A stretch of DNA of 64,000 bases from Trichomonas vaginalis G3 (lineage: Eukaryota > Parabasalia > Trichomonadida > Trichomonadidae), in NCBI RefSeq assembly GCF_026262505.1, contig NC_067203.1, positions 14,706,392 to 14,770,391 of the forward strand. The letters run 5' to 3'. The translations under genes and the position numbers were made by a program. The notes under the pieces were generated by a model. It ran no database searches. It worked only from the letters and a program-made list of their open reading frames with translations, and was not told the DNA's origin. This document shows positions 40,740 through 51,389 of the stretch, in pieces (the stretch's first letter is position 1; each line of letters opens with the position of its first letter).

Positions 40740-42314
40740 TTATTCCTCACTGTCGTCCGTAGCTAAGTTATAGTCATCTAATCTTATTATGGGGATTCCA
40801 TTAGCACGCACCTGAATGGCAAAGCAACAATCCCTCATAAATCCAATAAGTGGCTTTGGACATTTTCAGTTGCTAGTTCAATAGGTCCTTTAACAGACAA
40901 TTTGTATGTTATTGGAGCAGTAGATGTTTGACCTTGCTGGAAGCAAAAGTCCACTTCTGTTGGAAAACCACATAAGAAATGTGTGTTGTCATAACTATCC
41001 CATTTATGTTCCACACTACCATCATCCACCAATGACCTCATAACATCTTCATTAAATCCTATCATATCATTGTTTGTATTGCAAGCGTTCGCAACCATTT
41101 CATAAAATACAGGTCCATATGATTTTTCGGGTTCTGCAGGCATATTTCCATAAGCTCCCATGGAAAGCTGAAGATATTTAAACTTAGGGTTCTCAAAATT
41201 AACATAATAGTTGTCTTTCTTTCTAAATAGTGCCCAAATACTTTTAACATTAATAGGCGTATAAGCTGGCTGTAAATGTTGCACTTGAACTATCTGTATT
41301 CTTTGAGAATGAACCGTCCATAGGAATCCAATCCATAACTTTAACAGGAAAACATAAAGCCTCGTTTGTATAATGTTCTACAAGTTCTGTATAAATGTTA
41401 GGGTCTAAAGAGAATGACTTTGGATGAATGAAACATTCATTAAAATCCATCTTTGTTCGAAATAGTTGTTGGGTTACAGTTGTAATAGTAACTGTTCCAC
41501 TAGCTTCTACTGCCTTCGTTATCATAGTGAATGGTTCATTCCATGGAACAAATTTATTTGTCGGTGGATTTGAATCTGAAGCAAATGCAACTTTAAGAGT
41601 TGGATTGAAAGCAATGATATCATTTACAGATATAGATGTGCATTGTAAGGCGTCGCTACTGAACTTTACTTTAAGCTGAATGTTTCCTGCAAAAGCTGGA
41701 ATAAATCGAATAGCTTCTAATGGAAGGAATCTTCTAACAGGAATTCTTAAACGAAGCTTAAAATCAAATGATTTTCCTGCTGTAATTGGACCACTAACAA
41801 TTTGTCCTGTTCTGCATGTTCCCGAATGACTCCATACATCTTCATGTCGAGTCTTTGAGAAAACATCTACTTTCTTTATTTGTTCGGTAGTTTGTGAGTT
41901 TGAAGTTATATATGCTTCTTCTCTTGCGTTGTCTTGAGAATATACGATACGACCATTTGCAAGGATTTGATATCCAGCAACTGCATAGAAAGCGTCATCG
42001 AAACCAATCCAAAATCCTGGTGGGTTTGTTTTATTGGAACCTGAACCAATTTCTTTATCTACAATAAATTGACCTTCCATTTTATACGTAATGAATGTAT
42101 TGTAAAGGTCCAACATATTTTCACCAGGAGGTGAGAGATTGAATGTTACCCATGTGTTATCTTTAGCAGTTCCAGGTTGTGATGGAATCTTTGCGTCAGA
42201 ATATTTTCTATTAGTGTCACCAATTTGAACTGCATTGTCTATGATATCGAAATATGAGCGAATCTGATGAATATGCTCTGCTGGAGTAAATTCGTTTAAC
42301 TGTTCGTTCTGCAT
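40740..42314 (-). pseudogene. Major capsid protein gene, double jelly-roll type (broken)
   Basis: Begins at 42314 and runs about 520 codons in total, the size of Polinton double-jelly-roll major capsid proteins. Strand-rich blocks such as FDFKLRLRIPVRRFLPLEAI, then FAGNIQLKVKFSSDALQ, fit the second jelly roll. It lies beside a penton-like gene, as in other Polintons. The gene is broken, with about two breaks. Identity rests on size, composition and neighbourhood; it shows only vague resemblance by eye to the capsid gene of element 1. Confidence 0.6.
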
Positions 42315-42341
42315 GTATTTACTTCGGATAAAAATATCTAT

Positions 42342-42767
42342 TTACTTCATTATTCTCACTCTTCTTCTTGGCATTCGTGGTGGAAGTTGTTTCTTGACAT
42401 TTTCAATGAACTGTACATTCTCTTTTGTCTCAACTTCTTTCACTGGCGGGTCAGGGTTCTTTGACTCGGTTTGTTTTTCAATGAAATTCACAAACTTTGC
42501 AATAAGCTCTTGGTTCGTTATTGAAAGTACATCTGGCTTCTTTTCTTCTTGTTCTATTGACTTTTCAGTTTGAATAGAAGGCTTAACATGGGCTTCACCC
42601 TTGCCATACACCTTAATGTTGTCGCTTTCTGCATTCGCTAATGGAACCTTTCTTTTTCTTACGTATATTTTACCATCTTTACTCTGACTTACGTAATAGA
42701 AAGGATGTTGTATTCCTCTTGCGTCATTTAATATAATAGACTCTCGTTCTGATTTTGACAAGCTCAT
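42342..42767 (-). CDS. Conserved element protein with KDG motif, 141 aa
   Basis: A whole 141-residue frame. Residues about 20-45 read HPFYYVSQSKDGKIYVRKRK, shared with the small protein at 39985-40221. A Glu/Lys-rich middle and a basic Pro/Arg end (LPPRMPRRRVRIMK) suggest a core or nucleic-acid-associated protein. It is divergent with the plus-strand gene at 42813, 45 bp away, so they may share a promoter region. Function unknown. Confidence 0.5.
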   Translation of the reverse strand: MSLSKSERESIILNDARGIQHPFYYVSQSKDGKIYVRKRKVPLANAESDNIKVYGKGEAHVKPSIQTEKSIEQEEKKPDVLSITNQELIAKFVNFIEKQTESKNPDPPVKEVETKENVQFIENVKKQLPPRMPRRRVRIMK

Positions 42768-42812
42768 TTTACATCGGTTAAAGTTTTAATTTTGTTTTTT
42801 ATCTGCAGTCAA

Positions 42813-43073
42813 ATGACTCAGACAAGCCCTACGGACAAGACCCAAGGGGTCATAGATGTTGAAGCATTGAAGAAAGAAATTCGTGAGCAAATTTTATCCG
42901 AACTGAAGGAACAAAAACAAGAACAAAAGCCAGAGAGACCAAAGAGAAAACTTAGTGAAAAACAACTTGCTGCATTAGCTGCTGGAAGACAAAAGAACCC
43001 ACGTTTGCTGGCGAAGAAAGCTAGAGAAGAAGCTGAAGCAAAAGCTAAAGAAGCTGAAGCAAAGAAAGAGTAA
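42813..43073 (+). CDS. Basic helical protein, 86 aa
   Basis: Starts at the ATG at 42813 (MTQTSPTDK). The product is almost entirely charged helix: ALKKEIREQILSELKEQKQE, then KRKLSEKQLAALAAGRQKNP, then an Ala/Glu/Lys tail. The RKLSEKQLAALAxGRxKNP block is a short DNA-binding-like motif I have seen in proteins of large DNA viruses and Polinton-like elements. A role in packing or binding element DNA is plausible but inferred. It runs 24 bp ahead of the penton-like gene. Confidence 0.55.
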   Translation: MTQTSPTDKTQGVIDVEALKKEIREQILSELKEQKQEQKPERPKRKLSEKQLAALAAGRQKNPRLLAKKAREEAEAKAKEAEAKKE

Positions 43074-43097
43074 ATGGTTTATTTTTATCCGAATTAA

Positions 43098-43955
43098 ATG
43101 TATAGACAAATACCTTTATCTGTTGCGTTCAGTAGTGAAAACCCTGACGTCAAAATAAAGGGGAACAGAGTAACGTTTAAGTTTCCAACAGACTGGATTG
43201 TGAACATAAATGAAGAGAAGTACATTGGCATAACATCTATGTATATAACACGTGCTTTCAGAAAGGTTGACTTTATACTTCAAGTCGAGATAGAAAATGA
43301 CGAACAGTCTTTAAGCGCCCAAAACATTCACATATACAAATACTTTAAAGACGATACAACATTGTTGCAATGTATGATTTCATTTAATGAGATGTTCGAG
43401 AAAAAGTTCAACATTGAAGTACAAACTTTACAGCCTTTACGTGAGTTTCTTGCACAACTGAAGGAAGAAGGTAGTCGGCCACAACTTATAGACTTTCATT
43501 ATGAATTTAATGAAAATGAAGATGGAACTCATGACTGTCAATTCATTGTATTCTCACCATTCAATGAAGTAGCTAAAAAGAAAAAAAATCCATTACGTAT
43601 AAGATTTCAAATCTCTGAACCAAATGATGACTTCAAAAATGTTTTCAATTATTATGCAATGCTTCCGAGGAAAAATGAATTTTCAAAGATTGTAACACCT
43701 GGCATTTGGGATAGAAAGCAAGCTATATTATATTCAAACTTAAGTAAGGGAGTTGAAAATGAGTTCATTGGTCATACAAGAACTTCACCACTGCCAAATC
43801 CTAAGTATTACAAGCTTACTGGCTTCAATCGTGAGTTTTGGATAGACATGTTCTCCACTCATGACCATAAAGCACCTGTTTTGCTACCTCCAGACCATAA
43901 GGACTGTCTCTACATTGAAGCACAACTCTTAAATTCTACAATAGCTGTATTGTAA
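43098..43955 (+). CDS. Penton-like minor capsid protein, 285 aa
   Basis: A whole 285-residue frame starting in AATTAAATG after GGTTTATTTTTATCC. The sequence is rich in strand patterns (NRVTFKFPTDWIVNI, KVDFILQVEIEND, NPLRIRFQIS) and ends in a LYIEAQLLNSTIAVL strand. Size, beta character and place next to the capsid gene match the minor capsid (penton) protein of Polintons. The assignment comes from context and composition, not from a recognised motif. Confidence 0.5.
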   Translation: MYRQIPLSVAFSSENPDVKIKGNRVTFKFPTDWIVNINEEKYIGITSMYITRAFRKVDFILQVEIENDEQSLSAQNIHIYKYFKDDTTLLQCMISFNEMFEKKFNIEVQTLQPLREFLAQLKEEGSRPQLIDFHYEFNENEDGTHDCQFIVFSPFNEVAKKKKNPLRIRFQISEPNDDFKNVFNYYAMLPRKNEFSKIVTPGIWDRKQAILYSNLSKGVENEFIGHTRTSPLPNPKYYKLTGFNREFWIDMFSTHDHKAPVLLPPDHKDCLYIEAQLLNSTIAVL

Positions 43956-43965
43956 ATGACCTCAT

Positions 43966-43990
43966 GGGCTTCGCCCTTGCCGCTAGCGGC
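43966..43990. other. GC-rich mini-hairpin and palindrome pair
   Basis: GGGC-TTC-GCCC (43966-43976) followed by the perfect palindrome GCCGCTAGCGGC (43979-43990), between convergent ends of the penton-like gene and the polymerase. It could be a bidirectional 3'-end signal. Confidence 0.55.
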
Positions 43991-44036
43991 TTATTTTTAT
44001 CACGAATGACCTCATTGCTGACAAAAATAAATGACC

Positions 44037-47000
44037 TCAGAACTTCAACTTACGAATAAAGCTTGTTTTAGTCGTTATTGAGAAGTTAAACTTTTCAGCA
44101 AAGCAAGGACTAGAAGACTTACACAAGTCGAATCCAATCTCTTGACCATCATGAAGTGCTTTGTAAAGTTTCATTAAACTGAACTCAGAGTCTTTGTCAT
44201 ATGTTCCAACAGGTATGTGAATGTTCTTATCTTCATTGTAATAGCATTGTATAGCTTCAGGAAACATTTCATTAGCTGTTAAAGCAAGGACGTCTTGTTT
44301 TACACCTTTACAACGTGCATGGAATGCAACTTCATTTAAATCGTTCGTGAGTAAGTCTATGTAAGTCTTCTTTCCACAAAATATTGACTTGTATGCTAAA
44401 CTTTGTTTTCCAGGTGTTATTTCTGCAAAGTCAGAATGAAATTGACCTAATGTTTTACCAATAAGTTCGCGACCGTATCTCTTCTTAAACTCTGCTGCAA
44501 GCTTTGGTATGTCTTCATTGAAAATATGCATGCTATCACAGTCCTGGTAAAATATTTGAAGTCCCATATCTTCAGCAGTACAGAATACTTCACACATTAT
44601 TCTCTTCGACATAGACAGAATGTTAACACCAAGTGGACAGAAGTTAAAGTGTCTGCAAATACTTTTCGTTAGCTTGAAAATAGTTTTATCTGAACCATCC
44701 AAACCTTCGAACTTCACTATATGGTTGTAGTTTCTGATGGCATATCTTATAGCATCTTTGTCATTTACTATGGTTATTTTTGACTCAATAGGAGATAGAA
44801 TAGTTTTGCCATAAATACTGTTCAGAATGAGCTTTATATTTTCTTGCAAAGGATTTCCTTCTTTCTTATACTTTAACCTTAACTCAAACAACTTCTTTAC
44901 TTCATCTCTTATTCTTATATCTCTGTTTCCATCGTAATAGTATCCTTGCAACACTTCACATTTGACACCTTGATATTTTATGAGGTCTTGTAATGTTATA
45001 TGGTCAACATACATGAACAGCAAGTGTTTGAACTTCTGGGAACGTTAAGTTCTGGATTTAGTTCAGGGTCACAAACTATTAAAGGAAAGTGTCTATGTAT
45101 TCCAATCTCTGTTATCTTAATGAGAACAAAGAAGCCAGACATAAACTTTTCACCAATGGGTTCCTTTTGGTCGTCATCGAATAAATGTCTCATGAGATAC
45201 TCTGTGCTTAACATCTCATCCTTCAATACTTTTGGAATTCCTTCTAAAGTATAAAGTCTTGCTATAGCGGATGGATATAATGAAACAGCGTCGAAATCAG
45301 CAATGAGTTTCTTTTCGCTCTTTTGTTTAATGTTATCTGACAGCATACATCTTCCACCTTGAATGCATCTCGAAATAAATTCTCTTGGTTTATTTGAGAG
45401 GTCATAAAGATTTCCATTCGGAAAGTACACTCTGTTCTCAAATAATTTGTTAGCAATAGAACAAATACTAACGTAGTCATAAACGTTTAAATCAAATTCT
45501 TTCAATATGTCATTGCGGAACTTAACAAAACCTTCTCTTAAAATTCTTACATCTTGTTTGCAGTAAAACGTGCTATATTTTTCTAAGTCGAAATGGTTTT
45601 CATCTATTCTGCAACCTTTGATGGAATCTATGTTCTTCATGAATGTATCTGCATCCGGATAAACTTACAGCTTCAGAAATGACACCAGTTCTGTTGTCAT
45701 TTGCTAACAAAGTACTGCTGTAGTAGTTGTATGGAAATACTTCTTTCGGTCCTGTTTGTAAGTTAAACATAGCAGGAAATAGTTTAAGCTTCTTATTTAT
45801 AACACTGTAAGAGTCTTTTATAATAATTGCCCTTCCTTTATATAAGCCAGTTATTTGCATTGTTCGTGAACCTTTAATGATGGGAGTTCCTTTCACTTCT
45901 GTCATGTGTCTTAAGATGAAGTTTATATCATAACTGAGGTTATGGAAATATATTAAACTCTTGTCAGGAAGTCGTTCCAAAAATTCTGTTGCACAGTTCT
46001 GACCCCAAATGCTTTCACTCACTGAACCATCTTCATTGTCGTAACATATGTTAAAAGCTTTATGAAAGCCATCGGTACTACACTCAAAGTCAGCAAAGAA
46101 AACGTGCTCAGGAATGAACTTGCACTTATTTTTATTTACTTCTTTTGACTCTGCTTTCTTCTTCAGTTGTACACAATACTTTGGAGCATATGTCAAATCT
46201 TTAAATGGTGCAAGGTTCTGTTTATATAAGTCAGTCGTATATGTGAAAAGTTCTCCATAAGAAATAGGTTCGAAATATTTGCACTCCCACAATGTTTTCA
46301 TAACATCCCATAACGGTGTTGTTCTATCATAACGAACTACATATTTATCTTCTCTCTTTGTATAAATCTTCATTTGTTTCTCAATGTTCATTCCACCACA
46401 AGCTTTGAGAATTTCTATATAGTTGCGAATGAAATATGTTGTCATTGGTAATCTTTCGTTTAGCATGTAGTGGTCTTCAACAAGAAGTAAGTCAATAGTT
46501 CTAACAGTTTCACATTCTTTTGGTATGTATCTCTTTATTTCATTATGTCTTGAGTCATTGAAATAACCAATGGTAACATTAAATGCTATACCTGTTGCGT
46601 CAGAAATTTCTTGTACTTTACTTTGAGGAAAGTCTCTAACACGAATGACTTCTCTCATGTGGTCAATAGTCTCTCCATCTACTCCAGCCTGAATGCAAGC
46701 ATAAACGAAACAATTGTCTTCTGTCATAAGTGTTGCAGTTCTTTTGTTCAGTTCATTGAAGATTTGGTAGCGTTCAAGATTTATAGGTAATGTGCAAAGA
46801 TACTTCCAGAACTGACCGCTTCTCTTCTTATAAAACTTCTTTTCACCATTATCTTTCCAAAAGCTTTCTATAAGTGCTGGGTTTCCTGTTTGCTTAAGAG
46901 CTTCCAAAATGGCTTTCTGGTCATTTGTCAGTGTGCTTTCATCTCTATATGGTCTCTTTTTTGGTTTGCCTTTCTTTACATCTGACATCGTTAAGCCTTC

Positions 47001-47924
47001 ATATTCTGTTAAATCATACATCTTTATTTCGGTAAGATTCTTTATGTTTGTCAAGAAGAAGTCATAGTGCATTTCAACAATACCTGCAGCATTTGCTTCT
47101 ATCTCTGATATAAAGTTCTCCTTCAAGAGCTGATGTAGTAGTGTTCCAATATTATTGAGGTTTAACGTAGAACATTCATACTTTCCACCAAGTTTATAAC
47201 ATACCATCCATCTCTGTTGTGAGTTTATTTTAATCTTCTCTAAGAGTCTCATGAAAACCTTACCGAAATGTTTGTGTAAGTAGTCTCTGTTTGGTTCATC
47301 TAAAGCTTCGATGTTAAAGTCAATGAGTCTATTGCCTGACTTCACATTTCTCTTCCTATTCTCTTCATCTTTCTTTAACCATCTCTCACCTTCTTTTGGT
47401 TTGTCGTCAATGGAACGAATGACATCGTTAGCTTTGCGAACTTGTTCTATAGCGCTCTTAAACATCTCTCTTCTCTGTTGTTTCAGTGTGTCGTCTCTTC
47501 TTCTTGTTTCACCAATGTTTGCATTTGTTATGTCAAACATTTCTTGACGAACATCATGTGAAAGAGCTTTACGAGTATGACCAATGTTTGCATTTGTTAT
47601 GTCAAACATTTCTTGACGAACATCATGTGAAAGAGCTTTACGAGTATGACCAATGTTTGCATTTGTTATGTCAAACATTTCTCTTCTTACTTCATGAGGT
47701 ACTGAACGTCTATGATATAAGTCAATAGCAACGTCATTTAAAGGAAATGTTTTGTTATTAATGTGATCATGAATTCTATCATAACTTATTGCACCATTAT
47801 AGTCTTTAATGAAGTCAGCGAGTGCTTTTTTGTTTGTTGCGTAATGCTTTGCAACATCTATATTAGCTTCTGTAAGAAGTTGTTTTATTTCCGAGTGTTC
47901 TAACTTAGACAACTTCCGATACAT
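44037..47924 (-). pseudogene. Protein-primed DNA polymerase B gene (broken)
   Basis: The largest gene of the element, starting at 47924. An N-terminal region of about 450 residues, with a short tandem repeat, precedes the exonuclease part (FFADFECS, HNLSYDINF, YCKQDVRIL). The polymerase part follows, with motif A DFDAVSLYPSAI, motif B LNSIYGK and motif C YQDCDSM. This is the family B protein-primed type that copies Polinton and adenovirus genomes. The gene is broken, with about two breaks, so it is a fossil. Identification is firm. Confidence 0.9.
47512..47683. repeat. 2.5-copy in-frame 69-bp repeat in polymerase N-region
   Basis: Units start at 47512, 47581 and 47650 and encode the 23-residue repeat DVRQEMFDITNANIGHTRKA plus LSH. 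It is in frame with the polymerase N-terminal region. Confidence 0.85.
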
Positions 47925-48015
47925 CTTTAGTAGGAAATAAAAAAAATATTTTTGAAAAAATTAGATTAGATTTTTTTTAAGTTATTTTTCAAAATAATTT
48001 AATATTTTTATTTTA

Positions 48016-48488
48016 ATGAAACACATGCAAGATTGCAAGTTCTTTTCATACAATGCTCTCGCTACTGCCATCAAGAATGAGTTCAATAATGCTTCAAATG
48101 TTAATGTTATCTTTAACAAGAAGTTTGTGAAAGAATCTAAGTTTGGTCAGTATGTCAGACCATTAGCTATCGTCATTGACCGCAAACGTTATACTTCACA
48201 AGAGTTAGCAGTAGTTTTGAAACAAAAGAGTTTCTTCGTGAATGTCAAAGATACTCATATACTGTCATAAAGAACTCTAACATTGACTTCTTCAGTATTG
48301 CTATGAATCTTTCCGAACAGAAAGAATATAAGAAGGGTGAAACAAATGTGAAATATTATCCTTCATCTCTGAAGACAATAACGAACAAAGATGTTATACA
48401 GAAATTCTTACCAAAGGTTGAAGAAGCTTCAATTGACATTGACGAAGGAAGTGAAATGGTTGAAGAAATTGACCCTGAAGCTATTTAA
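48016..48488 (+). pseudogene. Small element gene, unknown (broken)
   Basis: Starts MKHMQDCKFF at 48016 after TATTTTTATTTTAATG, divergent from the polymerase. About 150 codons: a mixed helix/strand N-terminal part and an acidic end (DIDEGSEMVEEIDPEA). It looks broken, with about one break. No family is recognised. Confidence 0.45.
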
Positions 48489-48506
48489 GCAAAAATATAT
48501 TTTTGG

Positions 48507-48698
48507 TTAGTCTTCATATGGATATTTTACAACAATTCCCCAATGTATAAACTTTTCATACGCTTTTTCATAAGCTTTATATACCTTCAGAAATTTTGCA
48601 TAATCTTTAGAAGCATTTAGATATTGTTTAAATGCTTTGTATGTCTTCATAAATTTTGCATAATCTTTTACATGCTGTTCGTTCTCCTCTTCTGTCAT
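48507..48698 (-). CDS. Small Lys/Tyr-rich helical protein, 63 aa
   Basis: A 63-residue frame with a repeated DYAKFxKxYKAxxxY pattern (DYAKFMKTYKAFKQY, then DYAKFLKVYKAYEKAY), i.e. two or three copies of a short amphipathic helix. No family is recognised, and the start context lacks a strong T-rich box. It lies between convergent and tandem element genes. Confidence 0.4.
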   Translation of the reverse strand: MTEEENEQHVKDYAKFMKTYKAFKQYLNASKDYAKFLKVYKAYEKAYEKFIHWGIVVKYPYED

Positions 48699-48776
48699 GA
48701 GTTCCGAATATTTCTAAATTCATGTTCTTTCATATGAGATAAAATTTTATAAAAAAAATAAAATTAGCTTAGATTT

Positions 48777-49463
48777 TCATTCTTCCTCTTTGAAGTTATC
48801 GAAATACTCTGTTATTTTTTCTTTCAGTAGCGGTAAGTCTTCTTTGAAGGTAAGAATTGTACAACCTTAATATTATAGTGTGTTTGAGGTAACGTATCTT
48901 GAACTATTTGTTTCACATCTTCATTTGGGTCATTGAAATCGGTAAGTTTTCGCGATAGAACCAATTTCTGTCAGATTTGTAAATCTTAGCAAGGTCGTAA
49001 AAGCTCTTGTTGTTTCTTCTAACTAAATGCAACATAACCATATCTCTGTCTTCTTCTCATTTTCCATCTCTTCAGTATAAATCATATACTTATAGTTCTT
49101 TTCCTTTCCTTTTGGTACTGAACGCGGTATTCTTTTCTGTATGCTTTTGTCTTTGGATTCAAGCTTGTTCTCTAGCTCTTCACGTTCTTGTCTATGAATT
49201 TCGTCAAGAAGTCTGTAAACATGCCATGCATAACGAGGAGAAGCCCACATTGCAACAGCATTTACAAGAAGTCTATGTACATACCAACCTCTTAAATTTA
49301 TTGGCAAATTTTTACGATTTTCATGTGTTTTATGCAAGGCCGATAAAAGTCGGTCTAGAGAAATTTCACTGTTTTCATGAGTTTTAGGCGACCCCGAAGG
49401 AAGTCGGTCTCGCTGTTCTTCACTGTTTTCAGAAAAAAGTCGGTCTCGCTGTGCTTCACTCAT
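48777..49463 (-). pseudogene. KilA-N-type protein gene (broken)
   Basis: Begins MSEAQRDRLF with several QRDRLxS-type short repeats, then the KilA-N C-terminal signature LVNAVAMWASPRYAWHVYRL shared with element 1 (993-1655), followed by a charged coiled coil and a region reading RSVPKGKEKNYKYMIYTEEM. The gene looks broken, with about two breaks. A GGTGA palindrome module lies just upstream of its start (49572-49620). KilA-N proteins bind DNA; here it may be linked to that module, which is inference. Confidence 0.6.
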
Positions 49464-49571
49464 TCTTCAGAAGTTTTTTCTCAGCCGAAATCAATGATTT
49501 TTTCATTTTTGGAATCCTTAGCGAATGAGGAATCTTTTCTCTCGTGGAAGCTTTGAACAAAAATATAATTT

Positions 49572-49620
49572 AGGTGAAGAGGTGAGATCTCACCTAATTT
49601 TTCACCTAATTTTTCACCCC
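49572..49620. promoter_or_regulatory. GGTGA iteron/palindrome module
   Basis: AGGTGAGATCTCACCT (16-bp perfect palindrome) with further TCACC sites about 12 bp apart, upstream of the KilA-N-type gene. Confidence 0.75.
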
Positions 49621-49742
49621 TTGAACTTTTTATAACATTCGGTCATAACTTCATCAATTTCATTTAAATCACGATTTAAAAACTCATTGACTTCATCTTC
49701 AACCGTGTCATCTTGTAATAAGAATATTTTCTTTAGTTTCAT
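49614..49742 (-). CDS. Very small acidic protein, 42 aa
   Basis: A 42-codon frame starting in ACATGA, overlapping the stop of the upstream gene by a few bases, a tight arrangement that suggests coupling. The product is acidic (LLQDDTVEDEVNEFLNRDLN) with no recognised family. It could be chance or the displaced end of the upstream gene. Confidence 0.3.
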   Translation of the reverse strand: MKLKKIFLLQDDTVEDEVNEFLNRDLNEIDEVMTECYKKFKG

Positions 49743-50107
49743 GTCAACATCCGAACAGCACAAAGGATAAAATCATATTCATTTCTTCCGTTAAACATAC
49801 TTTTTCTTTCTCGTTCATCGTTAAATAAATTATTGAAAATATAAACAGCGGTGTAAAAGTTATGTACTGTGTTAAATGTTGAAGCTTCACCTATTTTAGA
49901 TTTTAGGATTCTTTTAGTAAGTAAATTGTTATCGTTCTTTCTCTTTTCCTTATCGTTCATGTCGAATCTGTCGAACCACATATCCTGTATTTCATCGAAT
50001 TTACGAACTATAGAATTCGTCATTTCCCTGGTTAATGAGGGGTAATCATTATTAATTTTTTCATATAATTTGTCCATATGATTTTCATCGACGTTTCCGG
50101 AAAGCAT
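49739..50107 (-). CDS. Unknown element protein, 122 aa
   Basis: A 122-residue, mostly helical protein starting MLSGNVDENHMDKLYEKI in the context AATTAAATG, with an ATTATTTTTT box and a GGTGA palindrome module (50133-50180) upstream. It is rich in Asn, Asp, Lys and Arg, with no membrane segment and no recognised family. The promoter-type context supports a real gene. Confidence 0.5.
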   Translation of the reverse strand: MLSGNVDENHMDKLYEKINNDYPSLTREMTNSIVRKFDEIQDMWFDRFDMNDKEKRKNDNNLLTKRILKSKIGEASTFNTVHNFYTAVYIFNNLFNDERERKSMFNGRNEYDFILCAVRMLT

Positions 50108-50132
50108 TTAATTAAAGCAAAAAATAATGTTT

Positions 50133-50180
50133 AGGTGAAGAGGTGAGATCTCACCTGTTTTTCACCTCTTTTTTCACCCC
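50133..50180. promoter_or_regulatory. GGTGA iteron/palindrome module
   Basis: Same layout as the others: GGTGA sites at about 12-bp spacing leading into AGGTGAGATCTCACCT. It lies 26 bp upstream of the gene starting at 50107. Confidence 0.75.
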
Positions 50181-50414
50181 AGTTTTTTTTTTCACAAGCG
50201 TTTTACATGAATGTACGATGTATATTTGAAATCCTAAAACAATTTCGTAGCTTCTATTTCTTCTGTCAGTATGTCAAAAGTTTTAACAATACCGAAGGTT
50301 TCTTTATACTTCTTCTTGACGTCAGATAGAAGAAATCTTCTGCTGTTGGATAGTTTTTGTTCAGAAATTCTAACATGTTCATTTTATCTTCTACTGGCTT
50401 TTCTGCTTCTTTCT

Positions 50415-50783
50415 TTAAGTCTGCATAGTCGTTCTCATTCTTTCTATCTCTTTGACTGAGTAGTTATATTTCCTAATTGCTGCCTTACATTTAGAACATT
50501 GCGGGTTCATTTTTGCGTTATACATTGAAATAAAACCAGCTAAAACAACTAAGGCGTCAATTGCTCTCTTCATCTCAAACATAGCGGGTCTTATTTGTTC
50601 GTTCCATACTTTGCCTCTTCTATCTTTATCTCTTATTTCCCAAACACATTTTGCAACTAATGAAACAAAGTTATCGTAAGTCTTAAACTCCTCAGATTTA
50701 TATATGTCAGAAATGTTTTTTATATACCATGTCGCAATCTTTGTCCATAACCTTATGGTTGCAATGAAAACCAAGGAATTCAT
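50415..50783 (-). CDS. Unknown helical element protein, about 122 aa
   Basis: Begins MNSLVFIATIRLWTKIATWY, a somewhat hydrophobic N-terminus, followed by charged helices and a CSKCKAAIRKYN segment with two cysteines. Related coding character continues downstream to about 50,230, so the gene may be decayed. No family is recognised. Confidence 0.4.
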   Translation of the reverse strand: MNSLVFIATIRLWTKIATWYIKNISDIYKSEEFKTYDNFVSLVAKCVWEIRDKDRRGKVWNEQIRPAMFEMKRAIDALVVLAGFISMYNAKMNPQCSKCKAAIRKYNYSVKEIERMRTTMQT

Positions 50784-50807
50784 AGTTTACCTTTCGTATG
50801 AACTTCT

Positions 50808-51154
50808 TTATTTTACTGAGTCAGTTGGTTTCACTTCAATTTTCTCGAATTCAGGAATAGTGAGTTTTTGTTGTTGGATTTCAGGCAATTTGGGTAAATG
50901 GTCAATAATGTCCTGCATTTCATAAAGATATTCTTCATTTTCTTCATCTTTCGCACTACAGTCTAAATTACTTGTTAAAAGTTCTTGCTTTATCTTCTGG
51001 ATTTTTGTTTCAAAAGTATATGAAGAAGGAATGAAGTTTTCATCTCTACTAACATTGACGTAGGATTCATGACTAACGAGTTTGGTGCTGTTGTTGTGGA
51101 CAGAGTCCCGCCGTTCGCGGCTTGAATTGTTGTTGTGCCGATTGTTGAAATCAT
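50808..51154 (-). pseudogene. Unknown element gene (probably broken)
   Basis: An ATG at 51154 follows a long T-rich box (TTTTTTTTATTTTGTAT). The region encodes a Ser/Asn-rich start and an acidic, Gln/Pro-rich end (PKLPEIQQQKLTIPEFEKIE). It looks broken, with about one break. No family is recognised. Confidence 0.35.
51110..51121. other. Mini-hairpin GCCG-TTCG-CGGC
   Basis: A 4-bp GC stem with a TTCG loop inside otherwise AT-rich DNA; one of several GC-rich mini-hairpins in the element. Confidence 0.45.
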
Positions 51155-51236
51155 ATCTTTTATACAAAATAAAAAAAAAAAAAAAAATAAAACTAACTTT
51201 ATTTTTGGTCTTTTGTGAAATTCATGAAAATTCACG

Positions 51237-51284
51237 GGTGAAAAAAGAGGTGAAAAAACAGGTGAGATCTCACCTCTTCACCTA
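51237..51284. promoter_or_regulatory. GGTGA iteron/palindrome module, tandem copy 1
   Basis: GGTGAAAAAAGA-GGTGAAAAAACA, then the GGTGAGATCTCACC palindrome and TTCACC. This copy is the first of a direct duplication of about 95 bp that also repeats the flanking TTTTTGGTCTTTTGTGAA. Confidence 0.75.
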
Positions 51285-51327
51285 AACATTATTTTTGGTC
51301 TTTTGTGAAAATTCATGAAAATTCACG

Positions 51328-51375
51328 GGGTGAAAAAAAGGTGAAAAAACAGGTGAGATCTCACCTCTTCACCTA
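51328..51375. promoter_or_regulatory. GGTGA iteron/palindrome module, tandem copy 2
   Basis: Second copy of the module directly after the first, with the same flanks and minor differences in A-tract length. It lies at the 3' side of the integrase remnant. Confidence 0.75.
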
Positions 51376-51389
51376 AAATTATATTTTTG

